A stretch of 34,514 nucleotides of DNA from Candidatus Ryanbacteria bacterium RIFCSPHIGHO2_02_FULL_48_12 (GCA_001819875.1 MHNR01000005.1:16752-51265), one strand, 5' to 3'. Shown: positions 22,493 to 30,557, counted from the first letter of the stretch. Notes: generated by a model not told the origin, from the letters alone. Program-made: numbers and translations.

Positions 22493-23677
22493 ATGCAGGG
22501 TGCTTCTCGTAAAGAAACAATCAAAGAACTGCTTTCACGCGGGGTAGCCGAGGTACTTGATCGCGTGCATCTGGAGAAACGTCTGATATCCGGAGAAAAA
22601 CTGCGCATCAAATTGGGTATCGATCCCACGAGTCCCAATATCCATTTGGGGAGATCTGTGCCGCTTTTGAAGTTGCGGGATCTCCAAGAGCTGGGGCATC
22701 AGATCGTGTTTATCGTTGGCAATTTTACGGGTGTGATTGGTGATACCAGCGACAAGTCCGCCGAGCGGCCGATGCTGGAACGATCAGCAGTGGAGGAGAA
22801 TCTCAAAACCTATCTTGATCAGTATAAAAAAATTCTGGACATTGAGCGCACCGAGATCCGCTACAATGCCGAGTGGCTGGAGCCATTGGGGTACAAAGAA
22901 ATAGCACATCAGGCCAACGCCTTTTCTCTCGCGGAGTTTGTCGCACGCAAAAACATCAAAGATCGCCTGGAGGCGGGCAAGCGCATTTCTCTCCGCGAGC
23001 TTCTCTATCCACTCATGCAAGGATATGACTCGGTAGTAGTAAAAGCCGACCTTGAGCTTGGTGGTACGGATCAGTGGTTCAATCTTCTTGCGGGCCGTAC
23101 GTTGCAGGAGCAATATGGCCAGAATCCGCAGGATATTATGACCATGAATTTGATTATGGGGACTGATGGGCGCAAGATGAGTTCGAGCTGGGGTAATACC
23201 ATCAATCTTTTTGATGAGCCAAAGGAGATGTTTGGCAAGGTTATGAGTATGCGGGATGAGGAGATGGTATCGTATTTTGTGCATTGCACGCGTGTACCAA
23301 TGCAAGAGGTTGTCGAGATAGAACAGGCGCTCGCGGCAGGTTCGGTAAATCCGCGGGATACCAAGATTCGTCTTGCGCATGAGATTACGAAGATGTACTG
23401 GGGAGCGGAGGGTGCGCGCGCGGGCGAGGAGTATTTTCGGAGTATATTTCAGAAAAAAGAGCTTCCTGCAGATATCGAGACGGTGCGTGTTTCTTCGTAT
23501 GGTATTGTTAATGTGCTCGTAGAGACAGGATTGGTAAAAAGTAAAACGGACGCGCGTCGGGTTTTGAAAGAGGGTGGAGTAAAAGTAAATGATGCGGTGG
23601 TCACAGATGAGGGCTTCTCTGTCCCGCCGGGTGCTGTGCTTCAAAAAGGGAAGAAATCATTTAAACGTATCTCCTAA
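22493..23677 (+). CDS. tyrS: Tyrosyl-tRNA synthetase
   Basis: TyrS charges tRNA-Tyr. At 394 residues it is normal. The class I signature HIGH appears as HLGRS (in GIDPTSPNIHLGRSVPLLKLRDLQ), and KMSKS as KMSSS (GRKMSSSWGN), so the second Lys is Ser. The tyrosine pocket YPLMQGYDSVVVKADLELGGTDQWFNLLAGR is typical. The C-terminal S4 RNA-binding domain (VNVLVETGLVKSKTDARRVLKEGGVKVNDAVV) completes the protein. It is followed by a CYTH-domain gene, with a hairpin between them. Confidence 0.95.
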   Translation: MQGASRKETIKELLSRGVAEVLDRVHLEKRLISGEKLRIKLGIDPTSPNIHLGRSVPLLKLRDLQELGHQIVFIVGNFTGVIGDTSDKSAERPMLERSAVEENLKTYLDQYKKILDIERTEIRYNAEWLEPLGYKEIAHQANAFSLAEFVARKNIKDRLEAGKRISLRELLYPLMQGYDSVVVKADLELGGTDQWFNLLAGRTLQEQYGQNPQDIMTMNLIMGTDGRKMSSSWGNTINLFDEPKEMFGKVMSMRDEEMVSYFVHCTRVPMQEVVEIEQALAAGSVNPRDTKIRLAHEITKMYWGAEGARAGEEYFRSIFQKKELPADIETVRVSSYGIVNVLVETGLVKSKTDARRVLKEGGVKVNDAVVTDEGFSVPPGAVLQKGKKSFKRIS

Positions 23678-23699
23678 CTATGAGTCGAGCGACGATCCG

Positions 23700-23735
23700 C
23701 CTCGCTTTCTGCAAGCGGGGTTCATATGTATTTTT
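23700..23735 (+). terminator. Hairpin after tyrS, possible weak terminator
   Basis: CCTCGCTT (23700-23707) pairs with AAGCGGGG (23713-23720), one G-T pair; a T-rich stretch (TATGTATTTTT) follows just before the next ATG. Confidence 0.4.
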
Positions 23736-24257
23736 ATGAAAGAAATAGAAATAAAATTTAGAGTCAAAGATTTTACCGAGGTGCGTACGCGTCTCAAAAA
23801 ACTTGGTGCGTGTCTCGAATGGAAGGGCGTTGAGCAGTCGTGGTTTTATGATACGCCGCGCCAAGACTTGCGTGCCAAAGGGTACAACCTCCGCCTGCGG
23901 GCCTGGGACGGGCACAGCTATATGCTTACGCTCAAAACCAAACCTCGCCAAGAAGATGGCCGCTATAAAATCCGCAATGAGCACGAGATGCAGATCAGTA
24001 GTCTGGATACGGCATTTAAAATTTTAAAATTACTCGGCTACGGAGAGCGTATCAAATACCGCAAATTCCGCGAGCACTGGAAACTGCGCGGGGCCTCGGT
24101 GGAGCTCGATACCCTGAAAGGTATGCATTTTGTGGAGATTGAGGCGGGCAAGCGTCGAATCGACGAGCTCGCTCTTGCCTTGGGTCTTGATTGGAAACAA
24201 ACGGTGCGCAAGGGGTATATTTCCATCCTGCAGGAGGCGGAAAATGAATCCCGGTAG
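23736..24257 (+). CDS. CYTH (CyaB/ThTPase-like) domain protein
   Basis: 173 residues from ATG 23736. MKEIEIKFRV carries the E-x-E-x-K signature of CYTH domains, followed by the tunnel strands SWFYDTPRQDLRAKGYNLRLR (with R-x-R), YMLTLKTK, KYRKFREHW and HFVEIEAG. The metal- and triphosphate-binding acidic and basic residues are in the expected alternation. Family activities include inorganic triphosphatase, thiamine triphosphatase and class IV adenylate cyclase; small bacterial members most often hydrolyse triphosphate. The start was chosen for the EIEIK motif; in-frame upstream codons run back into tyrS and have no homology. Confidence 0.88.
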   Translation: MKEIEIKFRVKDFTEVRTRLKKLGACLEWKGVEQSWFYDTPRQDLRAKGYNLRLRAWDGHSYMLTLKTKPRQEDGRYKIRNEHEMQISSLDTAFKILKLLGYGERIKYRKFREHWKLRGASVELDTLKGMHFVEIEAGKRRIDELALALGLDWKQTVRKGYISILQEAENESR

Positions 24258-24260
24258 TTC

Positions 24261-24289
24261 TTGACTTTTGTGTTTAGAAGGAGTATAAT
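24261..24289 (+). promoter_or_regulatory. Near-consensus promoter of the RRM protein gene
   Basis: TTGACT (24261-24266), 17 nt, TATAAT (24284-24289): the best promoter in the window. The start would be near 24296. Confidence 0.8.
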
Positions 24290-24295
24290 ACCCAC

Positions 24296-24436
24296 TGTAA
24301 GAGTTTTCTCGAGTTTGTTTTCACCCCCTTATACGAGCTAATCGGCTAAGGTGTGTCAAGGACCACCGGTCCCTCGTGAGTAAGAACGGAGAGAAGGTCG
24401 CCTTACATTTAAAGGCTAGCAAGTATAAGGACTAGA
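24296..24436 (+). promoter_or_regulatory. Long structured 5' leader of the RRM protein gene
   Basis: About 140 nt lie between the predicted start of transcription and the ATG, in a genome piece where leaders are mostly absent. GGACC-ACC-GGTCC forms a tight hairpin (about 24359-24371). GTAAG near 24379 can pair with CTTAC near 24401. The ribosome binding site is a weak AAGG 7 nt before the ATG. Long leaders of this kind are known for cold-shock and RNA-binding protein genes and may allow autoregulation. That role is inferred. Confidence 0.45.
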
Positions 24437-24778
24437 ATGGCCAAAAAATTGTATGTAGGTGGATTGCCTTACAGCACCACCGATGATGCCTTGCGCGATG
24501 CATTCGCACAGGTAGGAACCGTCGAGTCGGCTACGATCATCATGGATAAGATGTCGGGTCGCTCCAAGGGTTTTGGCTTTGTCGAGATGTCTACAGACGA
24601 GGAGGCGCAAGCCGCAATCGAGATGTGGAACGGCAAAGACTTCGAAGGCCGTAAGCTTACGGTCAACGAGGCTCGTCCGATGGAAGCTCGCCCTCCGCGT
24701 CGCGAAGGGGGTTTCAATCGAGGGGGCAACGGCGGTAGCCGTGGAGGTTTCGGTGGCGGCATGCGCCGTAGCTGGTAA
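24437..24778 (+). CDS. RRM-type RNA-binding protein with RGG tail
   Basis: 113 residues. A single RNA recognition motif fills residues 1-80: RNP2 KLYVGGL at the start and RNP1 KGFGFVEM near residue 45-52, with the aromatic residues that stack on RNA. The tail (~85-113) is rich in Arg and Gly (FNRGGNGGSRGGFGGGMRRSW), as in cyanobacterial Rbp and other bacterial glycine-rich RRM proteins linked to cold stress. The strong promoter and terminator suggest high expression. It probably acts as an RNA chaperone. Confidence 0.93.
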   Translation: MAKKLYVGGLPYSTTDDALRDAFAQVGTVESATIIMDKMSGRSKGFGFVEMSTDEEAQAAIEMWNGKDFEGRKLTVNEARPMEARPPRREGGFNRGGNGGSRGGFGGGMRRSW

Positions 24779-24790
24779 TCTGCCAAAAGA

Positions 24791-24826
24791 AACAACCCTG
24801 GGGCGACCGGGGTTGTTTTCTTTTTG
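24791..24826 (+). terminator. Intrinsic terminator after the RRM gene
   Basis: AACAACCC (24791-24798) pairs with GGGTTGTT (24810-24817), followed by TTCTTTTT. Confidence 0.85.
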
Positions 24827-24856
24827 GGTGGGACTAGGTACCATACAGAAACATAA

Positions 24857-26620
24857 ATGATGATGCAAAAATCTTATACAAAAGATACCCTGCGCATATT
24901 TTGGGAGCATGCATCGCGCTATCACATCAAAGTGATTGTGCTGATCGCAAGCATTATAGCGGCTAATATTGCGGAGCTTTATACGCCATTTTTATACAAG
25001 CGTTTTTTTGATGTGCTCAGTCAAAATCCTGCAGATGCCGTTCAGGTACTTGTGCATATTTTGGTTATTATTTTTAGTATTCGGTTAGTGTACCAGCTTA
25101 TGTGGCGCGTGTACTGGTATGTCTATAATGGATTCTATGCGCGTGTCATGTCTGATCTTTTGAATACCTGCTATACGTATTTGCAATACCACTCGTATAG
25201 TTTTTTCAACAATAATTTTTCAGGTAGCTTGGTGCGTCGTGTAAACAGATTTCCAAAGGCATTCGAGGAAATCTCTGATCAGGCGATACTCAACATTGGC
25301 CAGGCGGTGTTTCGTATCACCGTCATTTTGGGTATCTTGTATTATCGTCAGTGGCAACTTGCGGTAATTGTGCTGGTGTGGGCTTTGGCTTATACGTCAT
25401 TTAATTTGTGGTTTTCGCGCTATAAACTTAAGTACGATAGGGAGCGTGCTGCTCTGGACACCAAAACTACCGCCCATCTGGCCGACACCGTTACCAATAA
25501 TATCAATTTAAAATTGTTCGGGGCCACAGCACGCGAGATTCATTCGTTTCAAACTATCACGGATGAGCTTTTTCGCGTACGCCGATTCTCTTGGATGTTG
25601 GGATGGCGGATGGAAACAGTACAGGGGCTTTTCGCAGTTTGTCTTGAGGTCGGCATATTCTATGCGGCGGTTGGGTTTTGGCAGAGGGGTCTTCTCACGG
25701 TCGGTGATTTTGTGTTGATACAGGCATACTTACTCCAGATTTTTTGGGTACTGTGGGATGTCGGACGCTATATTCGACGAATGTATGAGAGTCTTGCGGA
25801 CGCCGCAGAGATGACAGAGATTCTTACGACACCACATGGGGTGGTTGACCAGGAACAGGCAAAAGATTTGCATGTTGTTTCTGGCAAACTCGCGTTCAAT
25901 GCAGTCACCTTTCGCTACTACGAAAATAAAGATGTCTACAAAAATTTTAATTTGGTGATCCGGCCGGGTGAGCGAGTGGCGCTTATTGGCCCCTCGGGCG
26001 GCGGTAAATCTACGATTACAAAATTGCTATTTCGATTTTTTGATATTCAGGAGGGAAGTGTTTTGATAGATGATCAAAATATCGCCGAGGTTACGCAAGA
26101 GAGTTTGCGCGCATCTATTGCTTTGGTGCCGCAGGATCCTATTTTGTTTCATCGTACGCTTATGGAAAATATCCGCTATGCGCGTCCATCTGCGAGTGAT
26201 GCAGAGGTTTTAGAAGCTTCAAGACTCGCGCATTGTCATGAGTTTATTGAAGGGTTTCCGGAAAAATATGAGACGTATGTGGGGGAGCGCGGGGTCAAAC
26301 TCTCTGGCGGTGAGCGTCAACGGGTAGCGATCGCGCGTGCCATACTCAAAAATGCGCCGATTCTGGTATTGGATGAGGCGACGAGCAGTTTGGACTCTGA
26401 ATCAGAAGCATTTATCCAAGATGCGCTTGGCAATCTCATGAAAGGCAAAACCACCATCGTCATCGCGCATCGTTTGTCCACCATTATGCAGATGGACAGG
26501 ATAATTGTCATTGAGCATGGGCGGATCGTCGAAGAAGGTAAGCACGAGGAGCTCATCAAAGCGGAACAGGGAGTATATCAAAAACTTTGGGAGATCCAGG
26601 CAGGCGGGTTTACTGCTTAA
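24857..26620 (+). CDS. ABC exporter, fused membrane and ATP-binding domains
   Basis: 587 residues: an N-terminal six-helix transmembrane domain (about 1-315) and a C-terminal nucleotide-binding domain with Walker A GPSGGGKST, Q-loop VPQDPILFHRT, signature LSGGERQRVAIARAI, Walker B ILVLDEATSSLD and switch His in IAHRLSTI. It is the half-transporter form (MsbA/LmrA-like) that works as a dimer and exports lipids, peptides or drugs. A TACCAT (24839-24844) lies 12 nt before the ATG, so the leader is very short. ATG 24857, 24860 or 24863 could each be used. The substrate is unknown. Confidence 0.94.
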   Translation: MMMQKSYTKDTLRIFWEHASRYHIKVIVLIASIIAANIAELYTPFLYKRFFDVLSQNPADAVQVLVHILVIIFSIRLVYQLMWRVYWYVYNGFYARVMSDLLNTCYTYLQYHSYSFFNNNFSGSLVRRVNRFPKAFEEISDQAILNIGQAVFRITVILGILYYRQWQLAVIVLVWALAYTSFNLWFSRYKLKYDRERAALDTKTTAHLADTVTNNINLKLFGATAREIHSFQTITDELFRVRRFSWMLGWRMETVQGLFAVCLEVGIFYAAVGFWQRGLLTVGDFVLIQAYLLQIFWVLWDVGRYIRRMYESLADAAEMTEILTTPHGVVDQEQAKDLHVVSGKLAFNAVTFRYYENKDVYKNFNLVIRPGERVALIGPSGGGKSTITKLLFRFFDIQEGSVLIDDQNIAEVTQESLRASIALVPQDPILFHRTLMENIRYARPSASDAEVLEASRLAHCHEFIEGFPEKYETYVGERGVKLSGGERQRVAIARAILKNAPILVLDEATSSLDSESEAFIQDALGNLMKGKTTIVIAHRLSTIMQMDRIIVIEHGRIVEEGKHEELIKAEQGVYQKLWEIQAGGFTA

Positions 26621-26624
26621 ATTA

Positions 26625-26652
26625 TTGGATTGCTCCGGTCCGCGTGTATGCT
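26625..26652 (+). promoter_or_regulatory. Promoter of the acyl-carrier-like gene
   Basis: TTGGAT (26625-26630), 16 nt, TATGCT (26647-26652). A Shine-Dalgarno-like AGAGGA near 26673-26679 precedes ATG 26689. Confidence 0.5.
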
Positions 26653-26688
26653 ACTCTGAAGGTAGATTTTGACACAGAGGAATATTCT

Positions 26689-26970
26689 ATGGAAAAAACC
26701 GTTTGTGGTGTCCGTCGTCTCGTTGTGTCTGTGGTAGCCAATGTGCTTGAGCGGCCAGAGAAAGATATAGGCTTAAGTGCGGATCTTGTATGTGACTTGG
26801 GTGCGAGTGAACTAGACATGGCCGAAATCCTTACCGCCTTAGAGTACCGTCTTGGTATCACGATTCCTGACCGAGATGAGGTGCGGGGGAGGATAAGGAC
26901 CATCCACCGCCTTTCCTGGCGCGTGCTTGCTCACTGCCGTAGGCAACATGGTAGGTTTGCTCTAGCGTAG
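26689..26970 (+). CDS. Acyl-carrier-protein-like protein lacking the usual phosphopantetheine serine
   Basis: 93 residues from ATG 26689 (MEKTVCGVRRLVVSVVANVL). The four-helix ACP pattern is clear: a VVANVLERPEKDIGLSADLVCDLGA first half, then LDMAEILTALEYRLGITIPDRDEVRGRIRTIHRL. The DSL motif that carries 4'-phosphopantetheine in ordinary ACPs reads SEL here (DLGASELDMAE): Glu stands at the serine position and Ser is one residue earlier. The C-terminal ~15 residues (RVLAHCRRQHGRFALA) are basic, unlike acidic ACPs. It may be a non-modified carrier-fold adaptor, or use the shifted Ser. No fatty acid synthesis genes are nearby. A start at 26587 would add an unrelated stretch. Confidence 0.75.
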   Translation: MEKTVCGVRRLVVSVVANVLERPEKDIGLSADLVCDLGASELDMAEILTALEYRLGITIPDRDEVRGRIRTIHRLSWRVLAHCRRQHGRFALA

Positions 26971-27022
26971 GCTATTCTAATAGCCAATAGTACTGTTGTC
27001 AGTACTTTGCTCTTTGAGCAAA
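26970..27022. repeat. Three consecutive perfect 7-bp hairpins
   Basis: GGCTATT-CT-AATAGCC (26970-26985), AGTACTG-TTGT-CAGTACT (26989-27006) and TTTGCTC-TTT-GAGCAAA (27006-27022) follow one another, just before a fourth, the terminator hairpin at 27030-27059. The stems differ in sequence, so this is not a simple repeat. Confidence 0.8.
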
Positions 27023-27029
27023 CGAAATA

Positions 27030-27059
27030 AAAAAACCTATCGGGGAAGATAGGTTTTTT
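27030..27059. terminator. Bidirectional terminator between the acyl-carrier-like gene and typA
   Basis: AAAAAACCTATC (27030-27041), loop GGGGAA, GATAGGTTTTTT (27048-27059). It has a U-tract on both strands and serves the convergent genes. Confidence 0.9.
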
Positions 27060-27060
27060 C

Positions 27061-28887
27061 TTATTCTTTTTTCTTATGTTTTGAGCGTTCTACTTTGGAG
27101 AGGTATTTTTTGCGCAGACGCAGATTTTTGGGAGTGATCTCCAAAAGTTCATCATCTTCGATAAAATCAAGCGCTTGCTCAAGGGTGAGGATGACCGGTG
27201 GGGCAAGTTGTGTGATACCGTCTGATGATTTGGAGCGCATGTTGGTAAGTTGTTTACCCTTGCAGACGTTGATGTCGATATCATCCTCTTTGGCGTTTTC
27301 CCCGACAATCATGCCTTCGTATACATCCACACCCGGCCCGATAAATGTGGTACCCCGGCCTTGAGCGATATCAAGTCCGAACGCGAGGGCCTTGCCTGCT
27401 TCGTGTGCCACCAAGACGCCCTTGCGGGTTTTTTGGACGGCCGCTTCTTCCGGACCAAAGTGCAGAAAGCGCGAGTTGAGCACAAACGAGCCTCTGGTGA
27501 GCGTGACCAGTGTATTGCGGAGCCCCAGGAGCGAGCGCGTAGACATCTCATAGACAAAGCGTACGTCTGAAGCGTGCGGGAAGGTGTCGGTGAGCTTTGC
27601 TTTTCGTTTGGCGAGCTCGGAGACGATAGTACCGCGGTAGGTTTCCGGCACATCGATGATGACCTCCTCGAATGGTTCAAGTGTTACCCCGTTTTCTATT
27701 TTGGTGACTACGGACGGTTTGGAGACCTCAAGCTCAAATCCTTCGCGCCGGAGGGTTTCCAGTAAAATAGAAAGATGCAGTTCGCCTCGTCCAGAGATGA
27801 GAAATTTTTCTCCCGCGATCTCCATGCGGAGACTCACATTGGTTTCGAGTTCTTTCTCCAGCCGGTCTTTGATCTGGCGGGAGGTCAGGAGATTACCATC
27901 TTGGCCGACAAACGGCGAGGTGTTGGCTCCTACGGCAATTTTGAGTGTTGGCTCCTCAATAGCCACTGATGGCAGGGCCTCGGGGGTTTTCTCATCACAG
28001 ATTGTAGTATTGATGCCGATTTTTTCAAATCCGGTAACTGCGGCTATGTCTCCTGCGACCACCTCATCTGCTTCTTTACGCGACAGGCCGTCCCAGACAT
28101 AGACGTTTTCGATGCGGCTTTTTTTGGTGGTGCCATCCGGGGTAATCATCACTACTGCAGTGCGCGGTGTTGCTTTGCCGCGCGCGATTTTGCCGATGGC
28201 GTATACGCCTTTGAAATCATCGTAATCGAGTGCAGTCACCAGCATTTGAAGCGGTTCGTCGGGGTTACCGGTGGGTGCCGGAATGTAGGAGATAATTTTT
28301 TCAAACAATGGCTCCAGAGATCCGGGGATGGATTCTATCGATCCCTCGGGGAGCGTTTCAAATGCCTTACCGTCGCGGCCGACGGCATACAGTACGGGGA
28401 ACTCAAGCTGGGACTCGTGTACAGCAAGCTCCAGGAAAAGGTTGTTGATCTCTTCAATAACCTCCGGGATGCGCCGTGCGGGTTTGTCGATTTTGTTGAT
28501 GACGACGATTGGTTTGAGATTGAGGTCGAGCGCTTTTTGAAGCACAAATCGGGTCTGGGGCATGGGACCCTCTTGGGCGTCCACGAGGAGGATACAGCCG
28601 TCCGCCATGGCCAGAGTCCGCTCTACCTCACCGCCAAAGTCGGCATGTCCAGGTGTGTCGATAATATTAATTTTGTACTCCTTGTAATGAATGGCGTTGT
28701 TTTTGGCAAGAATGGTGATACCGCGCTCACGCTCAAGGTCTCCCGAGTCCATAATCAAGGTTTTGGACATCTCCTCGGCATTATCGCGGAATGTGTGTGA
28801 TTGCTTCAACAAAAAATCAACCAGGGTCGTTTTGCCGTGGTCGATGTGTGCGATAATTGCCACATTGCGGATTTTTGTGTTGTCCAT
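27061..28887 (-). CDS. typA: Translational GTPase TypA/BipA
   Basis: 608 residues, the normal length. The G motifs are [13 protein letters not shown] (G1), RGITI (G2), [14 protein letters not shown] (G3) and NKIDKP (G4), followed by elongation-factor domain 2, the EF-G-like domains III and V, and the BipA-specific C-terminal domain ([38 protein letters not shown]). BipA is a ribosome-bound GTPase that helps 50S assembly and growth under stress such as cold. The promoter (TTGCCA-N17-TATTTT) ends 12 nt before the ATG. Confidence 0.96.
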   Translation of the reverse strand: MDNTKIRNVAIIAHIDHGKTTLVDFLLKQSHTFRDNAEEMSKTLIMDSGDLERERGITILAKNNAIHYKEYKINIIDTPGHADFGGEVERTLAMADGCILLVDAQEGPMPQTRFVLQKALDLNLKPIVVINKIDKPARRIPEVIEEINNLFLELAVHESQLEFPVLYAVGRDGKAFETLPEGSIESIPGSLEPLFEKIISYIPAPTGNPDEPLQMLVTALDYDDFKGVYAIGKIARGKATPRTAVVMITPDGTTKKSRIENVYVWDGLSRKEADEVVAGDIAAVTGFEKIGINTTICDEKTPEALPSVAIEEPTLKIAVGANTSPFVGQDGNLLTSRQIKDRLEKELETNVSLRMEIAGEKFLISGRGELHLSILLETLRREGFELEVSKPSVVTKIENGVTLEPFEEVIIDVPETYRGTIVSELAKRKAKLTDTFPHASDVRFVYEMSTRSLLGLRNTLVTLTRGSFVLNSRFLHFGPEEAAVQKTRKGVLVAHEAGKALAFGLDIAQGRGTTFIGPGVDVYEGMIVGENAKEDDIDINVCKGKQLTNMRSKSSDGITQLAPPVILTLEQALDFIEDDELLEITPKNLRLRKKYLSKVERSKHKKKE

Positions 28888-28899
28888 AACGATTCAGAA

Positions 28900-28928
28900 A
28901 AAATACCATATATTTCTAGGGTTGGCAA
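28900..28928 (-). promoter_or_regulatory. typA promoter
   Basis: Minus strand TTGCCA (28928-28923), 17 nt, TATTTT (28905-28900) preceded by TGG, then 12 nt to ATG 28887. Its -35 overlaps the -35 of the divergent DUF167 gene. Confidence 0.6.
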
Positions 28929-28950
28929 TACGCCTGTCAGCTGGTACCAT
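28922..28950 (+). promoter_or_regulatory. Promoter of the DUF167 gene, leaderless arrangement
   Basis: TTGGCA (28922-28927), 17 nt ending in TGG, TACCAT (28945-28950), then 8 nt to ATG 28959. Confidence 0.65.
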
Positions 28951-28958
28951 AAAACCCA

Positions 28959-29195
28959 ATGAGAATAAGCGTACATATCAAGCCAAAATCAAAACACCCC
29001 GAGGTTAGAGAAGACCGAAGTGCGGGGGTCGTAGAGGTATATGTATCCGCGCCGCCGGTGGATGGCAAGGCCAACGAAGAGATGCTGGAGCTATTGGCTG
29101 ATTATTTTGAAGTTGCCAAAAGCCTGATTACCATCGTCTCCGGACATACGGCTCGCCAAAAGATTGTTGATATTCCAAATTGGAAACGGCGTTGA
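28959..29195 (+). CDS. yggU: DUF167 (UPF0235/YggU) family protein
   Basis: 78 residues, small alpha/beta fold: MRISVHIKPKSKHPEV, then VEVYVSAPPVDGKANEEMLELLADYF, then SLITIVSGHTARQKIVDI. The AxPxxGKAN motif and SGHTARQK (usually G-x-x-S-R-x-K) define the family, whose function is unknown despite wide occurrence. The first ATG is the only sensible start. It is transcribed away from typA with very little space between them. Confidence 0.93.
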   Translation: MRISVHIKPKSKHPEVREDRSAGVVEVYVSAPPVDGKANEEMLELLADYFEVAKSLITIVSGHTARQKIVDIPNWKRR

Positions 29196-29214
29196 TTGAT
29201 AATTTTTCTTCCAG

Positions 29215-29385
29215 AAAAAAACGGACCCCCTGGTGAGGGGGTCAAAGAGGAAAGTTATCAAACAACAAAAATCCAAACCGCGATATGGGGGTGAGACTTC
29301 ACATAATGGCACAAGAGTGCCGATAGCCAACATGGGCTCAAGGGAGTCTAACCCCTATACGTTGAGATGGATATTTCTATCCTCG
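29215..29385 (-). ncRNA. Candidate structured non-coding RNA (~170 nt)
   Basis: An extended -10 TGCTACAAT on the minus strand (29400-29392) predicts a start near 29385. An intrinsic terminator at the other end (GACCCCCT/AGGGGGTC stem 29224-29243, then seven U on the minus strand) closes it. In between lie a GGATA-TATCC hairpin (29369-29382), a long-range stem (29345-29355 with 29288-29298, 10 of 11 pairs), and inside that stem AGCC-GGCT (29325-29338) and GGCAC-GTGCC (29308-29321) hairpins. No reading frame of note is present. It does not show SRP, RNase P, tmRNA or 6S signatures that I can recognise. Confidence 0.5.
29224..29243 (-). terminator. Terminator hairpin of the candidate ncRNA
   Basis: GACCCCCT-GGTG-AGGGGGTC, a perfect 8-bp stem. 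Only on the minus strand is it followed by a U-run (29221-29215), so it acts in that direction. Confidence 0.75.
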
Positions 29386-29492
29386 AGGGTAATTGTAGCA
29401 CATGGCTCTGTCCGTATTTCTAAACTTGTGGATAAAACAACATGATTTACAAATAATGGCAAGATTGAATTGACAGGTATGCTGGTCGGAGT
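29386..29492. other. Non-coding stretch downstream of the murL-murD-protease operon
   Basis: No gene seen. It contains the -10 element of the ncRNA and one perfect DnaA box (TTGTGGATAA, 29426-29435; reverse TTATCCACAA). No terminator for the protease gene was found here, so read-through into the ncRNA is possible. Confidence 0.4.
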
Positions 29493-30557
29493 TTAAGGAT
29501 TCGTTTCCAGGTACGCATAGAGGTGTTTGCCAGTCTCGTTGTACACTACTTCGTCTATTGCTCGCGCGGAGAGTGAAAAAAGCTTGCGACTGGATATGTC
29601 CATGTTCTTTGATTCGCTTACAGCAAATATGAGACCTATGAAATCCCCGGTATATGGGTCTATAAGTGCGCCACCCGAAGACCCTTTTTGCGAGCCAAGG
29701 CTCTGGAGAGATTGTATAAAGTATGCATCTTTTGCTTCAACGATGGTTTCGGAAAAAGAAAGGTAGAGGTAGGTAGTAATAGCTTGAAAGCCGAGGAGTT
29801 CGGCAGGATAACTGAATGTGGCGAGTGCTGTGCCAATGACTGCCTCTTTGGTGGGGTCGATAGTGAATGCGGGGAATGATACGGGCAAGGGGGTTTGATT
29901 GGCGGATGAGACGACGCGCCAAATCGAAACGTCTTGGCGGAGATTCTCGTCGGAATGTTTGGTGATAGAAAAGTTTTTTGGCATGAACACGCGCTCTACA
30001 AATGCATATGCATGTGCCGGAGAGCCTTGCCGTACCAGACAGCGCTGGGACTTTGTTTCTTCGGCGACGTGTGCATTGGTAATGATATATCCTTTGTCGC
30101 TTACCAGTATGCCGGTGGCGACACTTATCTCGCCGTTGCCTACATCGCAGAAAAAGTTAACGACGCGACTAGCCGCATGCGCATAGAGCTCCGCTTGCGG
30201 GATGCGATCTTTGTGCGGTGTGGGTACGGGCGCAGGGATTTTGATTGCATCAAAAGCCGCTTGAGCGTTTTGGAGATCTTGCTGGAGTTTTTGGAGTATC
30301 ACCTCGCGGTCTTTTTTTGATTGTGCGGGCTGTAGGTTCTCTTTTTGCGGTTCTCGTGTGCCGGGGGTCGTGGTAGTTTTTGTGTATGTTTCTGTAGAAG
30401 AGGTCGCAGATTCCTCTGTTGATGATGCGATATCTTGAAATATCGGAGGATTTTTTGGTATGTCGATAACTAATCGGGGAAGTAGATTTTTTTCAAATAC
30501 AAGGATTGCAAAGAGAAGCGCGAGGAGGGTGCTTGCTAGAATAATTCGAGTGCTCAT
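29493..30557 (-). CDS. Membrane-anchored trypsin-like serine protease
   Basis: 354 residues. An N-terminal membrane anchor (IILASTLLALLFAILVF, ~5-21) is followed by a Ser/Thr/Glu-rich spacer, a short coiled coil (DREVILQKLQQDLQNAQAAF) and a chymotrypsin-fold domain (~125-345). The triad is readable: His in NAHVAEE, Asp in RQDVSIWRV, Ser in QKGSSGGALID. No PDZ domain follows, unlike HtrA/DegP. It probably works outside the membrane on envelope or surface proteins. Its ATG overlaps the murD stop as ATGA, so it is the third gene of the murL-murD operon; a role near cell-wall synthesis is an inference from that. Confidence 0.88.
   Translation of the reverse strand: MSTRIILASTLLALLFAILVFEKNLLPRLVIDIPKNPPIFQDIASSTEESATSSTETYTKTTTTPGTREPQKENLQPAQSKKDREVILQKLQQDLQNAQAAFDAIKIPAPVPTPHKDRIPQAELYAHAASRVVNFFCDVGNGEISVATGILVSDKGYIITNAHVAEETKSQRCLVRQGSPAHAYAFVERVFMPKNFSITKHSDENLRQDVSIWRVVSSANQTPLPVSFPAFTIDPTKEAVIGTALATFSYPAELLGFQAITTYLYLSFSETIVEAKDAYFIQSLQSLGSQKGSSGGALIDPYTGDFIGLIFAVSESKNMDISSRKLFSLSARAIDEVVYNETGKHLYAYLETNP

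Noticed and set aside
29426-29435. Replication origin suggested by a perfect DnaA box
   Set aside because: Only one perfect box is present, with no cluster, no dnaA/dnaN/rnpA genes and no AT-rich unwinding element nearby.
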